A stretch of DNA of 64,000 nucleotides from Ardenticatenaceae bacterium (lineage in GTDB: Bacteria; Chloroflexota; Anaerolineae; Promineifilales; Promineifilaceae). The notes beneath the pieces were generated by a model, which saw only the letters and a list, made by a program, of their open reading frames with translations, ran no database searches and was not told the DNA's origin. The translations under genes were made by a program, and so were the position numbers. The stretch is taken from the NCBI GenBank assembly GCA_020634435.1, contig JACKBS010000008.1, forward strand, positions 310,001 to 374,000, written 5' to 3'. Every line of letters begins with the position of its first letter. Within the stretch, counting starts at the first letter, position 1. This document shows, one piece after another, positions 1 through 8,640 of the stretch.

Positions 1-639
1 GTGACCCATGCCAATCCGATTAACGGCCGTCACAAAGTTGGTTCGATTGGGTTGCCGCTGCCCAGCACGGAAGCGCGCATTGTGGATTTGAAGTCGGGAC
101 GGCCGTTGGCGGCCGGGCAAATTGGCGAATTGGTGGTGCGTGGGCCGCAGGTGATGCGCGGTTACTGGGAAGATGAGACCGCGACTCGCGAGGTCATTGA
201 CAAGGACGGCTGGCTGCACACCAACGACGTAGCCCGCATGACCGAAGACGGCTACTTCCAGATCATCAGCCGTCGGCAAGACAGCTGGACGGGCGAAGAT
301 AGCGGCCTGGCCTACCCGCGCGATGTGGAAGAAGTCATTTACGAACTGCCGGAAGTGCGTGAAGTGGTGGTGGTAGGTATTGCCAACCAGCCAGTGGCCT
401 TTGTGAGCCTCAAAGAAAAGACGCGCTTGCCTGCCAAAACCATCATTTCGTTTTGTGAGCGGCGGCTGCCGCCCAGCCAGGTGCCCAAGCTGGTGATTTT
501 TGTGAAGGAGTTCCCGCGCAGCTTCATTGGCAAGGTGCTGCGGCGCGAGTTAGTGTCGCAATATGAGCAGCAAATTATGGCGGAGGGAGGCAGTGTGGGG
601 CAGCATTTGGCCGGTTTGGAAGATACTGCCGTTGAATAA
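1..639 (+). CDS. Long-chain acyl-CoA synthetase (AMP-forming), C-terminal fragment
   Basis: This is the C-terminal 212 residues of an ANL-superfamily ligase; the frame is open at the window edge, so the true start lies upstream. These enzymes activate a carboxylic acid with ATP and transfer it to CoA. Visible family features are GELVVRGPQVMRGYW, DGWLHTNDVARMTEDGYF (the adenylate-binding core) and the late GKVLRREL, whose Lys is the usual catalytic lysine of the mobile C-terminal domain. The hinge motif that normally reads DRxKD is here SRRQD, a small deviation. The substrate cannot be told from the fragment. It converges on the next gene with a 1-nt gap. Confidence 0.85.
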   Translation: MTHANPINGRHKVGSIGLPLPSTEARIVDLKSGRPLAAGQIGELVVRGPQVMRGYWEDETATREVIDKDGWLHTNDVARMTEDGYFQIISRRQDSWTGEDSGLAYPRDVEEVIYELPEVREVVVVGIANQPVAFVSLKEKTRLPAKTIISFCERRLPPSQVPKLVIFVKEFPRSFIGKVLRRELVSQYEQQIMAEGGSVGQHLAGLEDTAVE

Positions 640-640
640 A

Positions 641-1066
641 TCAGGCGAGGTGCTGTTTGATAATTTGCAGCACAGTTTCTAATCGGTAAGGTTTATTGAG
701 GAAACCGGTGGGGTGCATACGGCCCAGCTTCTTCAAAATATCACCTTCAGAGTAGCCCGAAGAAAGGATAATTTTGACGGTGGGATCGATTTCCCGCAGG
801 GCGGTAAAGGTGTCGATGCCGCTCATGCCGGGCATGGATAGGTCTAAAATGATGAGGCCAATCTGTTCCTGATTGGCGGCAAATTGGGTGACGCCTTCTT
901 CGCCGTTAGCAGCGGCCAGGGTGTTGACAGATTCCATGTCCAGGATGTCTTCGATGGTTTCGCGCACTTGCCTTTCGTCGTCGATGATGAGGACGGATTT
1001 TTGGGCGGCAGACGGCCGTTTTTCTAACTTGTCTTGCGGCGGCTGGTTGGTGTGCTGCTCTTCCAT
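641..1066 (-). CDS. Single-domain response regulator (CheY-like receiver)
   Basis: A 141-residue protein made of about 22 polar N-terminal residues followed by one receiver domain. The acidic pocket is D29-D30, the phospho-acceptor Asp is D75 in LIILDLSMPG, and the conserved Lys is K125 in LNKPY. No output domain follows, so it probably acts by protein-protein contact or in a phosphorelay. The AHNG-type pattern and SSGYSEGD loop are typical of receivers paired with hybrid histidine kinases, but no kinase is next to it here. The gene starts with ATG on the minus strand at 1066. Confidence 0.85.
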   Translation of the reverse strand: MEEQHTNQPPQDKLEKRPSAAQKSVLIIDDERQVRETIEDILDMESVNTLAAANGEEGVTQFAANQEQIGLIILDLSMPGMSGIDTFTALREIDPTVKIILSSGYSEGDILKKLGRMHPTGFLNKPYRLETVLQIIKQHLA

Positions 1067-1318
1067 TTTGTGGACCTATCTGGTTCTTCTCCTGGCACGT
1101 GTCCCCTACTGTGCGCATGGTTTTTTCTACGACAAGAGCATTATAGCAAAGGGTGCAAGCGATGTGTGCAGGACATAAGGTTGATACGGCCGTTATTTTC
1201 ACCATTCTAATAGAGATCGTAGATGTTTGTCTAATAAAATGTTGCCCTATAGCTATTCATTGCTAAACTTGCCATACGGCCGTTGCAATTTTGCGTACAC
1301 AAAAATGGGAGAATGGAT

Positions 1319-3127
1319 ATGAGTCAGGTTAAAACAGAACTGCCCCATTGGGACTTCAGCACAGTGTTTCCCGGTTTGGATTCCCCGGAATTTGCCTCTG
1401 GTTTCCAATCAGTGATCGATGCGATTGCCGGATTGGTCACCTTTTTTGACGAGAACAAGATTAACCGGTTGGATACGGCCGTTCCCGCGGATGACAAATT
1501 GGTGAAACTGTTCGAGACGGTTATCAGCCGCTATAACGCCGTTGAAGACCAGAGCCTGACGCTGCAAGCCTACCTGTATGGCTTCCTCACCACCGACTCG
1601 CGCAATAATGAGGCCCAGGCGCGTAATAGCGAGCTCATGCCGCACCTCTCCCGCTTTGCGCTGCTGCACACCCGGCTCACCGCCTGGATTGGTTCGCTGG
1701 ACGTAGAGATTTTGCTGGAAAAATCGGCAGTAGCCCAGGCGCACGAATATATGTTGGCGCGGGCACGGCAAGAAGCGATGCATTTGATGTCGCCGGAGCA
1801 GGAAGATTTAGCCGCCGAGCTGTCGCTGACGGGTGGCAGCAGCTGGTACCGCCTGTTTAGCGACTACACTTCCCAAATCAAAGTAGACATCGAGCGTGAT
1901 GGCGAGATAGAGGCGATGCCCCTGACCGCCGCGCAAAACCTGGCGTTTGACCCCGACCGGACGGTGCGAGCACAGTCACACCAGGCGGTTTTGGATGCGT
2001 TGGCCGAAGCGGCCGTTCCGCTGGCTGCCTGCCTGAACAGCTTAAAAGGTGAGACGCTGGCATTGGTGCGGAGGCGCGGCTGGGAGTCGCCGCTGGAGAT
2101 GGTGCTGTTTGCCAATGCCATCGACCAGGCCACGCTGGACGCAATGATGACCGCCACGCGTAACGCATTCCCCGATTTTCAACGTTATCTGAAGGCGCGG
2201 GCGCGGGCACTGGGGCTGCCTAAGCTGGCCTGGTATGATCGGCTGGTGCCGCTGGGCGAGGGGGAACAGAGTTGGGCTTACCAGGATGCGACCAATTTTG
2301 TGCTGGCTCAGTTTGGCACGTACTCATCCAAAATGCGCCGTCTGGCGGAGCGGGCTTTTACCGAGGACTGGATTGATGCCGAGCCGCGCGACGGCAAGCG
2401 AGGCGGGGCGTTTTGCATGGGGCTGCGCGACGATGAGAGCCGTATTTTGTCGAATTTTGAGCCGGGCTTTTCTGGGGTGAGCACGCTGGCCCACGAGTTA
2501 GGCCACGCTTATCACAATCTATGCCTGGCGGAGCGGACGCCGCTGCAAAAGGAAACCCCAATGACGCTGGCGGAGACGGCCAGCACGTTTTGCCAGAAAA
2601 TTGTGGAGAATGCGGCGTTGAAAACGGCCGTACCGCAGGACCAGCTCATCATCATCGACGGGGTGCTGGAGTACGCCGCGCGGGTGGTGCTGGGCGCCAG
2701 CAGCAACTTCATGTTTGAGCAGAAGTTGTTTGAGAAGCGGCAAGAACGCGAACTGTCGGTGGAAGAGTTGTGCGCACTGGACGAGGAAACGCAGCTGGCA
2801 GCGCTGGGTGATGCTTTGGAGGACGGATCGCTGCATCCGTACCGCTGGGCTTACGTGCCGCACTACTATGGCGCGACGTTCTACAATTTCCCCTACACGT
2901 TTGGCCTGCTGTTTGGTCTGGGACTGTATGCCCAATACCAGGCCGATCCAGAGCCGTTCAAAACGGGCTATGACGAACTGCTTTCTATGACCGGCATGGG
3001 CAACGCTGCCGAGCTGGCCAACCGCTTTGGCATCGACATACGCGATACCGCTTTTTGGGAATCCAGCCTGGATGTGCTGCGGGCGGATATTGATCGGTTT
3101 GAGCGGCTGGTGGATGAACTGACGTGA
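1319..3127 (+). CDS. pepF: M3-family oligoendopeptidase (PepF-type)
   Basis: A zinc metallopeptidase of about 602 residues that degrades short peptides in the cytoplasm. The HELGH zinc motif is at about residue 392, with the helix around it reading LAHELGHAYH, and the downstream TLAETAST segment carries the third zinc-ligand Glu, as in family M3. Length and N-terminal layout (WDFSTVFPGL) fit the M3B oligoendopeptidase group. The frame opens at 1283, but ATG 1319 has GGGAG seven bases upstream and is preferred. No signal peptide is seen. The gene appears monocistronic; a hairpin repeat lies downstream. Confidence 0.9.
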   Translation: MSQVKTELPHWDFSTVFPGLDSPEFASGFQSVIDAIAGLVTFFDENKINRLDTAVPADDKLVKLFETVISRYNAVEDQSLTLQAYLYGFLTTDSRNNEAQARNSELMPHLSRFALLHTRLTAWIGSLDVEILLEKSAVAQAHEYMLARARQEAMHLMSPEQEDLAAELSLTGGSSWYRLFSDYTSQIKVDIERDGEIEAMPLTAAQNLAFDPDRTVRAQSHQAVLDALAEAAVPLAACLNSLKGETLALVRRRGWESPLEMVLFANAIDQATLDAMMTATRNAFPDFQRYLKARARALGLPKLAWYDRLVPLGEGEQSWAYQDATNFVLAQFGTYSSKMRRLAERAFTEDWIDAEPRDGKRGGAFCMGLRDDESRILSNFEPGFSGVSTLAHELGHAYHNLCLAERTPLQKETPMTLAETASTFCQKIVENAALKTAVPQDQLIIIDGVLEYAARVVLGASSNFMFEQKLFEKRQERELSVEELCALDEETQLAALGDALEDGSLHPYRWAYVPHYYGATFYNFPYTFGLLFGLGLYAQYQADPEPFKTGYDELLSMTGMGNAAELANRFGIDIRDTAFWESSLDVLRADIDRFERLVDELT

Positions 3128-3155
3128 TGATAGGCGTGTGTTTTTTGCTCGAAGA

Positions 3156-3175
3156 CCTGGGGATGAATCCCCAGG
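3156..3175. repeat. Small hairpin repeat, family A, copy 1
   Basis: Perfect 9-bp stem CCTGGGGAT / ATCCCCAGG around a GA loop, flanked by CGAAGA and CTAGGG. A second copy on the other strand at 9228-9247 has the same flanks and a compensating base-pair change in the stem. It sits between the peptidase and the glycosylase gene. Confidence 0.8.
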
Positions 3176-3216
3176 CTAGGGTTTGAAAACAGCACTTTTC
3201 TTCAGGTCTTTTTCTC

Positions 3217-3939
3217 ATGGATTCTTTGATACAACTGCACAGCGAGATGCGTGCCTGCCGTTTGTGTTTGGCGGCGGGGCATGATATTGTGCCCGGCGCG
3301 GTGTTTCGCGGTAGCGTGGGGGCCGAAGTGATGCTGATTGGCCAGGCGCCGGGCGTGACGGAGGTGGAAGCGAAACGGCCGTTTAACGCCGGCAGTGGCA
3401 CGCGGTTGTTCCAATGGCTGGGGGAAGCTGGTTGGGACGAAGACGAATTCCGGGCGCGGCATTACATGACGGCCGTTACCAAGTGTTACCCCGGCAAAGA
3501 CACAAAAAGTGGCAAAGGGGATCGCGTGCCCAGCAAAGAAGAACAAGCGCTCTGCCGCCCCTTTTTAGAGCGCGAAATTGCCCTGGTGCGCCCCAAGTTG
3601 ATGATCCTGGTGGGTGGTCTGGCGATCAAGCTCCTGTACCCGGCCCGGCTGAAACTGAACGAGGTGGTGGGAACGGCCGTTTACTTCCCACCTTCTGCTC
3701 TCACCAATCTGGTGAATTTTAATTTTCATGAGGCGCTGCCGGTTTCGGTAATCGGTGAACGGTTATCGGTGAACGGTAAACCGATTATGGATGATGGATT
3801 ACCGACCAACGTCCGTCTGGTCGTCCCCTTGCCACACCCCTCTGGAGCCAGCCTGTGGCCCAACAAACCCGCCAACAAACTGCTCATTGCCAAAGCAATC
3901 CAAATCTTGCAGATTGCACGCCAGGCCTGGAATCTTTAG
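3217..3939 (+). CDS. Uracil-DNA glycosylase superfamily protein (Fe-S type)
   Basis: A 240-residue DNA-repair glycosylase that removes uracil from DNA. Motif 1 is GQAPG (residues 42-46), motif 2 is HPSG (about 207-210), and four cysteines (C14, C17, C90, C113) match the 4Fe-4S cluster of family 4/5 enzymes. Motif 1 lies between the GEAPG of family 4 and the GLAPA of family 5, so I do not assign the subfamily. Residues about 176-196 are encoded by a dispersed palindromic repeat inserted in frame (see 3741-3806), placing an extra loop just before motif 2. The gene stands alone. Confidence 0.85.
   Translation: MDSLIQLHSEMRACRLCLAAGHDIVPGAVFRGSVGAEVMLIGQAPGVTEVEAKRPFNAGSGTRLFQWLGEAGWDEDEFRARHYMTAVTKCYPGKDTKSGKGDRVPSKEEQALCRPFLEREIALVRPKLMILVGGLAIKLLYPARLKLNEVVGTAVYFPPSALTNLVNFNFHEALPVSVIGERLSVNGKPIMDDGLPTNVRLVVPLPHPSGASLWPNKPANKLLIAKAIQILQIARQAWNL
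3741..3806. repeat. GGTAAACGG-family repeat inserted in frame in the glycosylase gene
   Basis: The DNA contains CGGTAATCGGTGAACGGT and CGGTGAACGGTAAACCG. The same words occur between nuoK and nuoL (35727-35812), with relatives after the A2M gene (15510-15552) and at the end of tadA (8595-8640). Here the element keeps the reading frame and adds roughly 20 residues to the glycosylase. Confidence 0.7.
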
Positions 3940-4058
3940 TACGTCAATCAGTTTTGGTCTATTCCGGTTAGTTATCGTTGGTTAATCGTTTGGCGAGTTC
4001 GTTTGGTCGCTTACCCTATTTGCGCTACAATGCGCCGTTGAATTAACCGGAAAAATAG

Positions 4059-4120
4059 AACGCAGAGGCACCGGATCGTAGCACGTTTAGAAAAGTTACG
4101 GTTTGGCGTCTCTGCGTTTT
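4059..4120 (+). terminator. Inverted repeat with T-run in the leader of the ABC ATPase gene
   Basis: Arms AACGCAGAG (4059-4067) and CTCTGCGTT (4110-4118) are followed by a T-rich stretch, with a loop of about 42 nt. It ends 17 nt before the start codon at 4137, so it could be an attenuator or a terminator of upstream transcription. The long loop weakens the call. A similar word occurs at 26411, so it may be a dispersed repeat. Confidence 0.4.
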
Positions 4121-4136
4121 TCAGGACAATTGGTGT

Positions 4137-5390
4137 ATGGGTTTAGAGCCAGTTATTAGTTTCCAGCATGTGGACAAGCGGTTTGTATTTACCAAAGAAA
4201 AGCCGCAGTCGGTGATGGAAACATTCATTAAGCTGTTTTCGCGGCGCAGGCAGCCCAAGCCGCCAGCCGAGTCGCTGTGGGCGGTGCGGGATGTGAGCTT
4301 CGACGTGCTGCCGGGACAATGTTTTGGCATTGTGGGGCGCAACGGCAGCGGTAAGAGCACCATCCTCAAGATGATCGCCCGGATTTTGCGCCCGAACAAC
4401 GGCCGTATTGTGATAAACGGCCGTGTCAGTGCTCTCCTTGAACTTGGCGCTGGCTTCCATCCTGACCTCACCGGGCGTGAAAACATCTTCCTCAACGCGG
4501 CCCTGCTGGGCTTCGACGAAACGACTACTCACGATTATTATGACCGTATCGTGGCATTTTCTGAGCTGGAAGAGTTCATCGACATGCCGGTACGCCATTA
4601 CTCGTCAGGTATGTACATGCGCCTGGGTTTCAGCGTGGCCATCCACATGGAGCCAGACATCCTCATCGTGGACGAGATTCTGGCCGTAGGTGACCAGGCA
4701 TTCCAATCGAAGTGTATCGACGCCATCATGGCGATGAAAGACCGGGGCGTAACGATCATCATCGTGAGCCACAACATTAATCTAGTGCGCACGCTTTGTA
4801 CGCATATTTTGTGGATTGATAAAGGCGTTCCCCAGGCGTACGGCCCGGTCGAGGAAATTGCCGCAGAATATGTGGCCCATGCGTATCAACGCACGGGCCA
4901 GCCGGCGATGACTACGTTTTCGCGGTCGGGTAGTGGTGAAATTGAGATCACGGGCACACGTTTTTTGAATGCGCAAGATGAACCACAGGAGGTTTTTCTC
5001 ACTGGCGAGCCCATGACAATCGAGATGAGCTACTTTGCGCACAAACCAATCCCCAACCCGGAATTTGGTCTGGCGATTTTTCGCCAGGATGGGGTGCAGG
5101 TGAATGGCCCGAATACCCATGCGGCGGGAGTCGATTTGGGTATTATTGAAGGTGCGGGTGTGGTGCGCTATGAAGTAGAGCAGCTCCCCTTGCTGCCTGC
5201 AACCTATGTGGTGACAACGGCCGTACACGACGGCCGTTCACATCAATGTTACGATTATCACAAACAAGCATACACTTTTCGCGTTATTCAGGGAGACACT
5301 AGAGAACTAGATGGTCTGCTTTTGATACCTGCAAAATGGTGCTCGTTGCCAGCGCCTCGGGCAGAAATTAGTAGTAATTTGAGAATCTGA
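4137..5390 (+). CDS. ABC transporter ATPase for polysaccharide export (Wzt/TagH-like)
   Basis: A 417-residue ABC ATPase with a C-terminal domain. Walker A is GRNGSGKST, the signature region reads HYSSGMYMRLGFSVA and Walker B is ILIVDEILAVGD. This VDEILAVGD form is typical of Wzt/TagH exporters of O-antigen or teichoic acid. Residues about 260-410 form a beta-rich region resembling the Wzt carbohydrate-binding domain, which selects the glycan to be exported. The expected permease (Wzm/TagG) is not adjacent in either direction. An AGGA lies 10 nt before the ATG. The next two genes also look cell-surface related, which fits an exopolysaccharide locus. Confidence 0.85.
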   Translation: MGLEPVISFQHVDKRFVFTKEKPQSVMETFIKLFSRRRQPKPPAESLWAVRDVSFDVLPGQCFGIVGRNGSGKSTILKMIARILRPNNGRIVINGRVSALLELGAGFHPDLTGRENIFLNAALLGFDETTTHDYYDRIVAFSELEEFIDMPVRHYSSGMYMRLGFSVAIHMEPDILIVDEILAVGDQAFQSKCIDAIMAMKDRGVTIIIVSHNINLVRTLCTHILWIDKGVPQAYGPVEEIAAEYVAHAYQRTGQPAMTTFSRSGSGEIEITGTRFLNAQDEPQEVFLTGEPMTIEMSYFAHKPIPNPEFGLAIFRQDGVQVNGPNTHAAGVDLGIIEGAGVVRYEVEQLPLLPATYVVTTAVHDGRSHQCYDYHKQAYTFRVIQGDTRELDGLLLIPAKWCSLPAPRAEISSNLRI

Positions 5391-5450
5391 AAATCATCTG
5401 TCCCAGATCATCTGTGGTTATTTGAAATAAGGTATAGGATTGTGATCCAA

Positions 5451-7091
5451 ATGAATAAAAAAATTATCTCTGCGTTAGTATTGTCAGGTTTGTTGTTAGT
5501 CTGTCTATTAGTTGTGCACTTCACTTTTAACATTGTGTTAGCCAAAGAAGAAACGGCCGTTGCTTCAGAAGCATCTCCAAATGTTAGCAATATAGCAGCT
5601 CAACCGGAAAATCCATCGGGAAGTAATATTGGGAGTTATAACTGTAGATATGGTACTGCTGGATTTACATCACAACAGTTGGCCTGGCTGCCAACGTTAA
5701 AAACTGGATGGCATGTAACATTTTATGCAACAACCCCATACACCGGTGAAGGTGAACATGTAGGCATTATCCGTGTGAGTCAGGATCGGAATGGGAGTGT
5801 GTATCTACCTACTTATACAACCACCCCAGCATTAACAAATGCCGAGTTAGGAGCTGTGGTTAGCGCATCTCCTGGTAAGCTCTGGTTGGTAGGCAATGAA
5901 CCAGACGTAGCTGACGTTCAGGATGATACCTATCCTAGTATGTATGCTCGTATTTATCACGATGTTTATGAGTTCATCAAACAGCGAGACCCAAGTGCGC
6001 AAGTGGGTGTGGCCGGTCTTTCTATGGCGACACCAGGGCGGCTACAGTATTTAGACATCGTTTGGGATACTTATTTATCGCTTTATGGAACTCCAATGCC
6101 TGTAGATGTTTGGAATATTCATGTCTACATCTTATCGGAATACAATCCAACGGGAACTCAAGGTGACGGCAAGCTAGCTTTAGGTACCGATCCTGCTCTG
6201 GCAAAAAATTCGCCCTATTTACCATTGCCTTATTCTCAACAGTGTCCATTAGACAACGTTTACTGCCGCGCAGAGCATGATGACGTAGATATTTTTATCG
6301 AGCAAATGGTTGCTATGCGCCAGTGGATGAAAGATCATGGGCAGCGAGATAAACCTCTAATTTTGTCGGAGTTTGGGTTGTTGTATCCCTATGTAGAGGA
6401 AAATGGGGGTTGTTTTCTTAGTGATGAATTCGGAAATTGTTTTACGCCAACACGCGTGAATAATTATTTGTATGACACAATGCAATGGTTGGAGGCAGCT
6501 TCATCATTAGATTTGGGTTACCCCGCAGATGACCATCGGTTGGTGCAGCAATGGTTGTGGTTCAGCTTGTATGTTGATGCCGAAGTGAGTGGGGGGTCAA
6601 GTAACTTGCTGAAAGATAATTATTTATCCTTTGTTGGTGGCGATATCAATGGAATGTCTGAGGTAGGCATGTTTTATCAACAGCAGATTGCAAGTTACGA
6701 GCTTTATGCGAACTTATTTGCTGTTGAAGCCATGCCAACTGTGGAAAATATTCAAGCACCAGCAAGCACAGTCGATGCAGAAATTTCTGTTGAGTTCTTC
6801 AACAATGGAAACCAGGCAATAACAGATCCCTTTACAGTTTCCTTTTATAAAGATGCAAATTTAACGCAGCTAATTGATTCTGTTACCATTAATCCAACGG
6901 TAAATGGCTGTGCACGCTTGGGTTATGTTGCTTCCGTAACGTGGCCAAGTTTATCTTCGGGTACCCACCACTTTTGGGTGAAACTAGACAGCGCGAACGT
7001 CATAAGTGAGGATGTGGAGAGTGACAATGTCGTGTCTGGAGTTGTCTTGGTTGATCCAGAAAATATTTATTTACCCTTTACCCGTCGTTAG
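5451..7091 (+). CDS. Secreted glycoside-hydrolase-like TIM-barrel protein with CARDB-like domain
   Basis: An N-terminal signal peptide or anchor (MNKKIISALVLSGLLLVCLL) is followed by a barrel-like region of about 370 residues and a C-terminal CARDB-like beta domain. Two Glu residues sit in the usual clan-A glycosidase contexts: GNEPD (about residue 150) as acid/base and LSEFG (about 307) as nucleophile. Substrate is unknown. The C-terminus NIYLPFTRR resembles tails seen on many secreted Chloroflexota proteins. Base composition is AT-richer than neighbours, suggesting transfer. An alternative GTG start is at 5442. It lies in a possible surface-polysaccharide cluster with the genes on either side. 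Confidence 0.65.
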   Translation: MNKKIISALVLSGLLLVCLLVVHFTFNIVLAKEETAVASEASPNVSNIAAQPENPSGSNIGSYNCRYGTAGFTSQQLAWLPTLKTGWHVTFYATTPYTGEGEHVGIIRVSQDRNGSVYLPTYTTTPALTNAELGAVVSASPGKLWLVGNEPDVADVQDDTYPSMYARIYHDVYEFIKQRDPSAQVGVAGLSMATPGRLQYLDIVWDTYLSLYGTPMPVDVWNIHVYILSEYNPTGTQGDGKLALGTDPALAKNSPYLPLPYSQQCPLDNVYCRAEHDDVDIFIEQMVAMRQWMKDHGQRDKPLILSEFGLLYPYVEENGGCFLSDEFGNCFTPTRVNNYLYDTMQWLEAASSLDLGYPADDHRLVQQWLWFSLYVDAEVSGGSSNLLKDNYLSFVGGDINGMSEVGMFYQQQIASYELYANLFAVEAMPTVENIQAPASTVDAEISVEFFNNGNQAITDPFTVSFYKDANLTQLIDSVTINPTVNGCARLGYVASVTWPSLSSGTHHFWVKLDSANVISEDVESDNVVSGVVLVDPENIYLPFTRR

Positions 7092-7134
7092 CTGTTGCAC
7101 TGCCTGATTATTGACAAAAATAGAAGCATAGCTC

Positions 7135-8424
7135 GTGTGGCAAGATAAAATTTCGTCAACTAACATGATGCTGGGATGGCTGTTGTTAACAACAGCCATC
7201 TATTTTTTGTTGCCTACTCTGTTCAAAAATTCATTAGAACAGGTGGGTATATTTAGGCGCATTCATCCGCTTTTTCTGGTAGCAGGCGTAGCCTTAATTG
7301 TTCGCCTCATTCCTATGGTTTTGCTGCCAGTCGGTGCTGGATATGATATTGAATCTTTTCGCCTTGTTGGCGCGGCATTGCTCAACAAAGAAGATGTCTA
7401 CACTTCAGCGGCTTTTGGTCGGCATCCCTATTTGCCGATGCAGATGTATTGGATTGGGTTTGCACTATATTTAAACTCATTAACGGCCGTTCCTTTTGTA
7501 ATCCTCATTAAGCTACTGCCAGTTTTAGTGGATGTATTGATTGCCGTGCTCATTTATCAGGCTAGTCGTTATTGGCAAAAGCCGCAAGCTGAAGCCCTAT
7601 TGTGGGGATTGCTATATGCTCTTAATCCAATTGCAATATTGGTATCTGCTTATCACGGTCAATTTGATTCTATTCCGGTATTTCTTCTGATGTTGTCCTG
7701 GATGTGGTGGGAGTTTCATAAAAGAACAAAGCTGTCGGCTGGTGCGTTAGGGCTGGCGATTTTAAATAAGACGTGGCCTATTGTCTTTTTGCCCATTATG
7801 TTGGTTCGCAACTTGAAATGGAAATACTGGCTGGTTTTTACGATTGTGTCACTTGCAATTCCAGTCGTTGCTACTTTGGCTTATGTTTTAGTATTAGATA
7901 CAGATCCTATGCCAATGCTAAGACGTGCTTTAACGCATACGGGGCCCGATGGATATTGGGGTATGTCTGCACTCCTGGCCTTACTCAAAAACCATTGGTC
8001 AGTTTTTGAACCGTTTTACACTTCTTTTGTGGCATGGCGACGATGGATTATTCTATTTACGGGAATCATTGTGCTTTGGTGGACAAGAAGACAAACTGTT
8101 GTGGCTGCATTAACAACAATTATTCTAGCCGTATTTATGGTTTCTTCTGGAATGGGAATACAGTGGTTGTTATGGATTGTTCCCTTTGCTATTCTGGACG
8201 CTGACCACCGGTGGTTAAGTTGGTATAGCCTGACCGGGATGTTGTTTTTACTTGTGCAATTATATGGCTTGCATATGTATCCCTGGTTGTATGAGCTGTT
8301 TCTACCTGAAACGGCCGATTCTTTAGTACGCTTGGGGTCTTTGCCCGCCTGGTTCACGGTCACACTATGGACCATTGCTCGTTTGCGCCGGAATCAATAT
8401 GCGGCAGTAGCGGATCCTATTTGA
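7135..8424 (+). CDS. Polytopic glycosyltransferase, GT-C type (mannosyltransferase-like)
   Basis: A 429-residue membrane protein with roughly ten hydrophobic segments. GYDIESFRLV in the first periplasmic loop and the LNPIAILVSAYHGQFDSI stretch are typical of GT-C enzymes (DUF2029/GT87 or PIG-M-like) that use polyprenyl-phosphate sugars. I infer transfer of a hexose onto a surface glycan. GTG 7135 opens the frame; ATG 7165 or 7168 are alternatives. It is AT-rich like the preceding gene and follows it by 43 bp. A bidirectional terminator ends the unit. Confidence 0.7.
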   Translation: MWQDKISSTNMMLGWLLLTTAIYFLLPTLFKNSLEQVGIFRRIHPLFLVAGVALIVRLIPMVLLPVGAGYDIESFRLVGAALLNKEDVYTSAAFGRHPYLPMQMYWIGFALYLNSLTAVPFVILIKLLPVLVDVLIAVLIYQASRYWQKPQAEALLWGLLYALNPIAILVSAYHGQFDSIPVFLLMLSWMWWEFHKRTKLSAGALGLAILNKTWPIVFLPIMLVRNLKWKYWLVFTIVSLAIPVVATLAYVLVLDTDPMPMLRRALTHTGPDGYWGMSALLALLKNHWSVFEPFYTSFVAWRRWIILFTGIIVLWWTRRQTVVAALTTIILAVFMVSSGMGIQWLLWIVPFAILDADHRWLSWYSLTGMLFLLVQLYGLHMYPWLYELFLPETADSLVRLGSLPAWFTVTLWTIARLRRNQYAAVADPI

Positions 8425-8476
8425 AATCCTTTTTCAAGATTATGCTAGCTTTTGGACGGTGAATTATGGGCAAAAC

Positions 8477-8505
8477 AAAAGGACACCCATCTGGATGTCC
8501 TTTTT
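8477..8505. terminator. Bidirectional intrinsic terminator
   Basis: Stem AAAAGGACA / TGTCCTTTT with a short loop; T-runs on both strands. It serves the glycosyltransferase gene on plus and the tRNA-Ser on minus. Confidence 0.85.
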
Positions 8506-8508
8506 AGG

Positions 8509-8594
8509 CGGAGAGGGTGGGATTCGAACCCACGGTGACCGAAGGCCACAGTGCTTTTCGAGAGCACCCCAATCGTCCACTCTGGCACCTCTCC
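8509..8594 (-). tRNA. tRNA-Ser (anticodon CGA)
   Basis: Minus-strand 86-nt tRNA. Acceptor stem GGAGAGG / CCTCTCC with discriminator G; the anticodon stem GTGCT / AGCAC closes the loop CTCGAAA, giving anticodon CGA (reads UCG). A long variable arm (GTGGCCTTCGGTCAC) is characteristic of class II serine tRNAs, and the T-arm contains GGTTCGAATCC. CCA is not encoded. Confidence 0.95.
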
Positions 8595-8640
8595 GTGTTC
8601 AGTGATCAGTAATCAATTACGAATTACCGTTTACCGTTTC
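8595..8640. repeat. GGTAAACGG-family repeat supplying the end of tadA
   Basis: AT-rich repeat with TTACCGTTTACCGTTTC and GTGATCAGTAATC. Read on the minus strand, its AACGGTAAACGGTAA word encodes the last residues (NGKR) and the stop codon of tadA. Confidence 0.65.
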
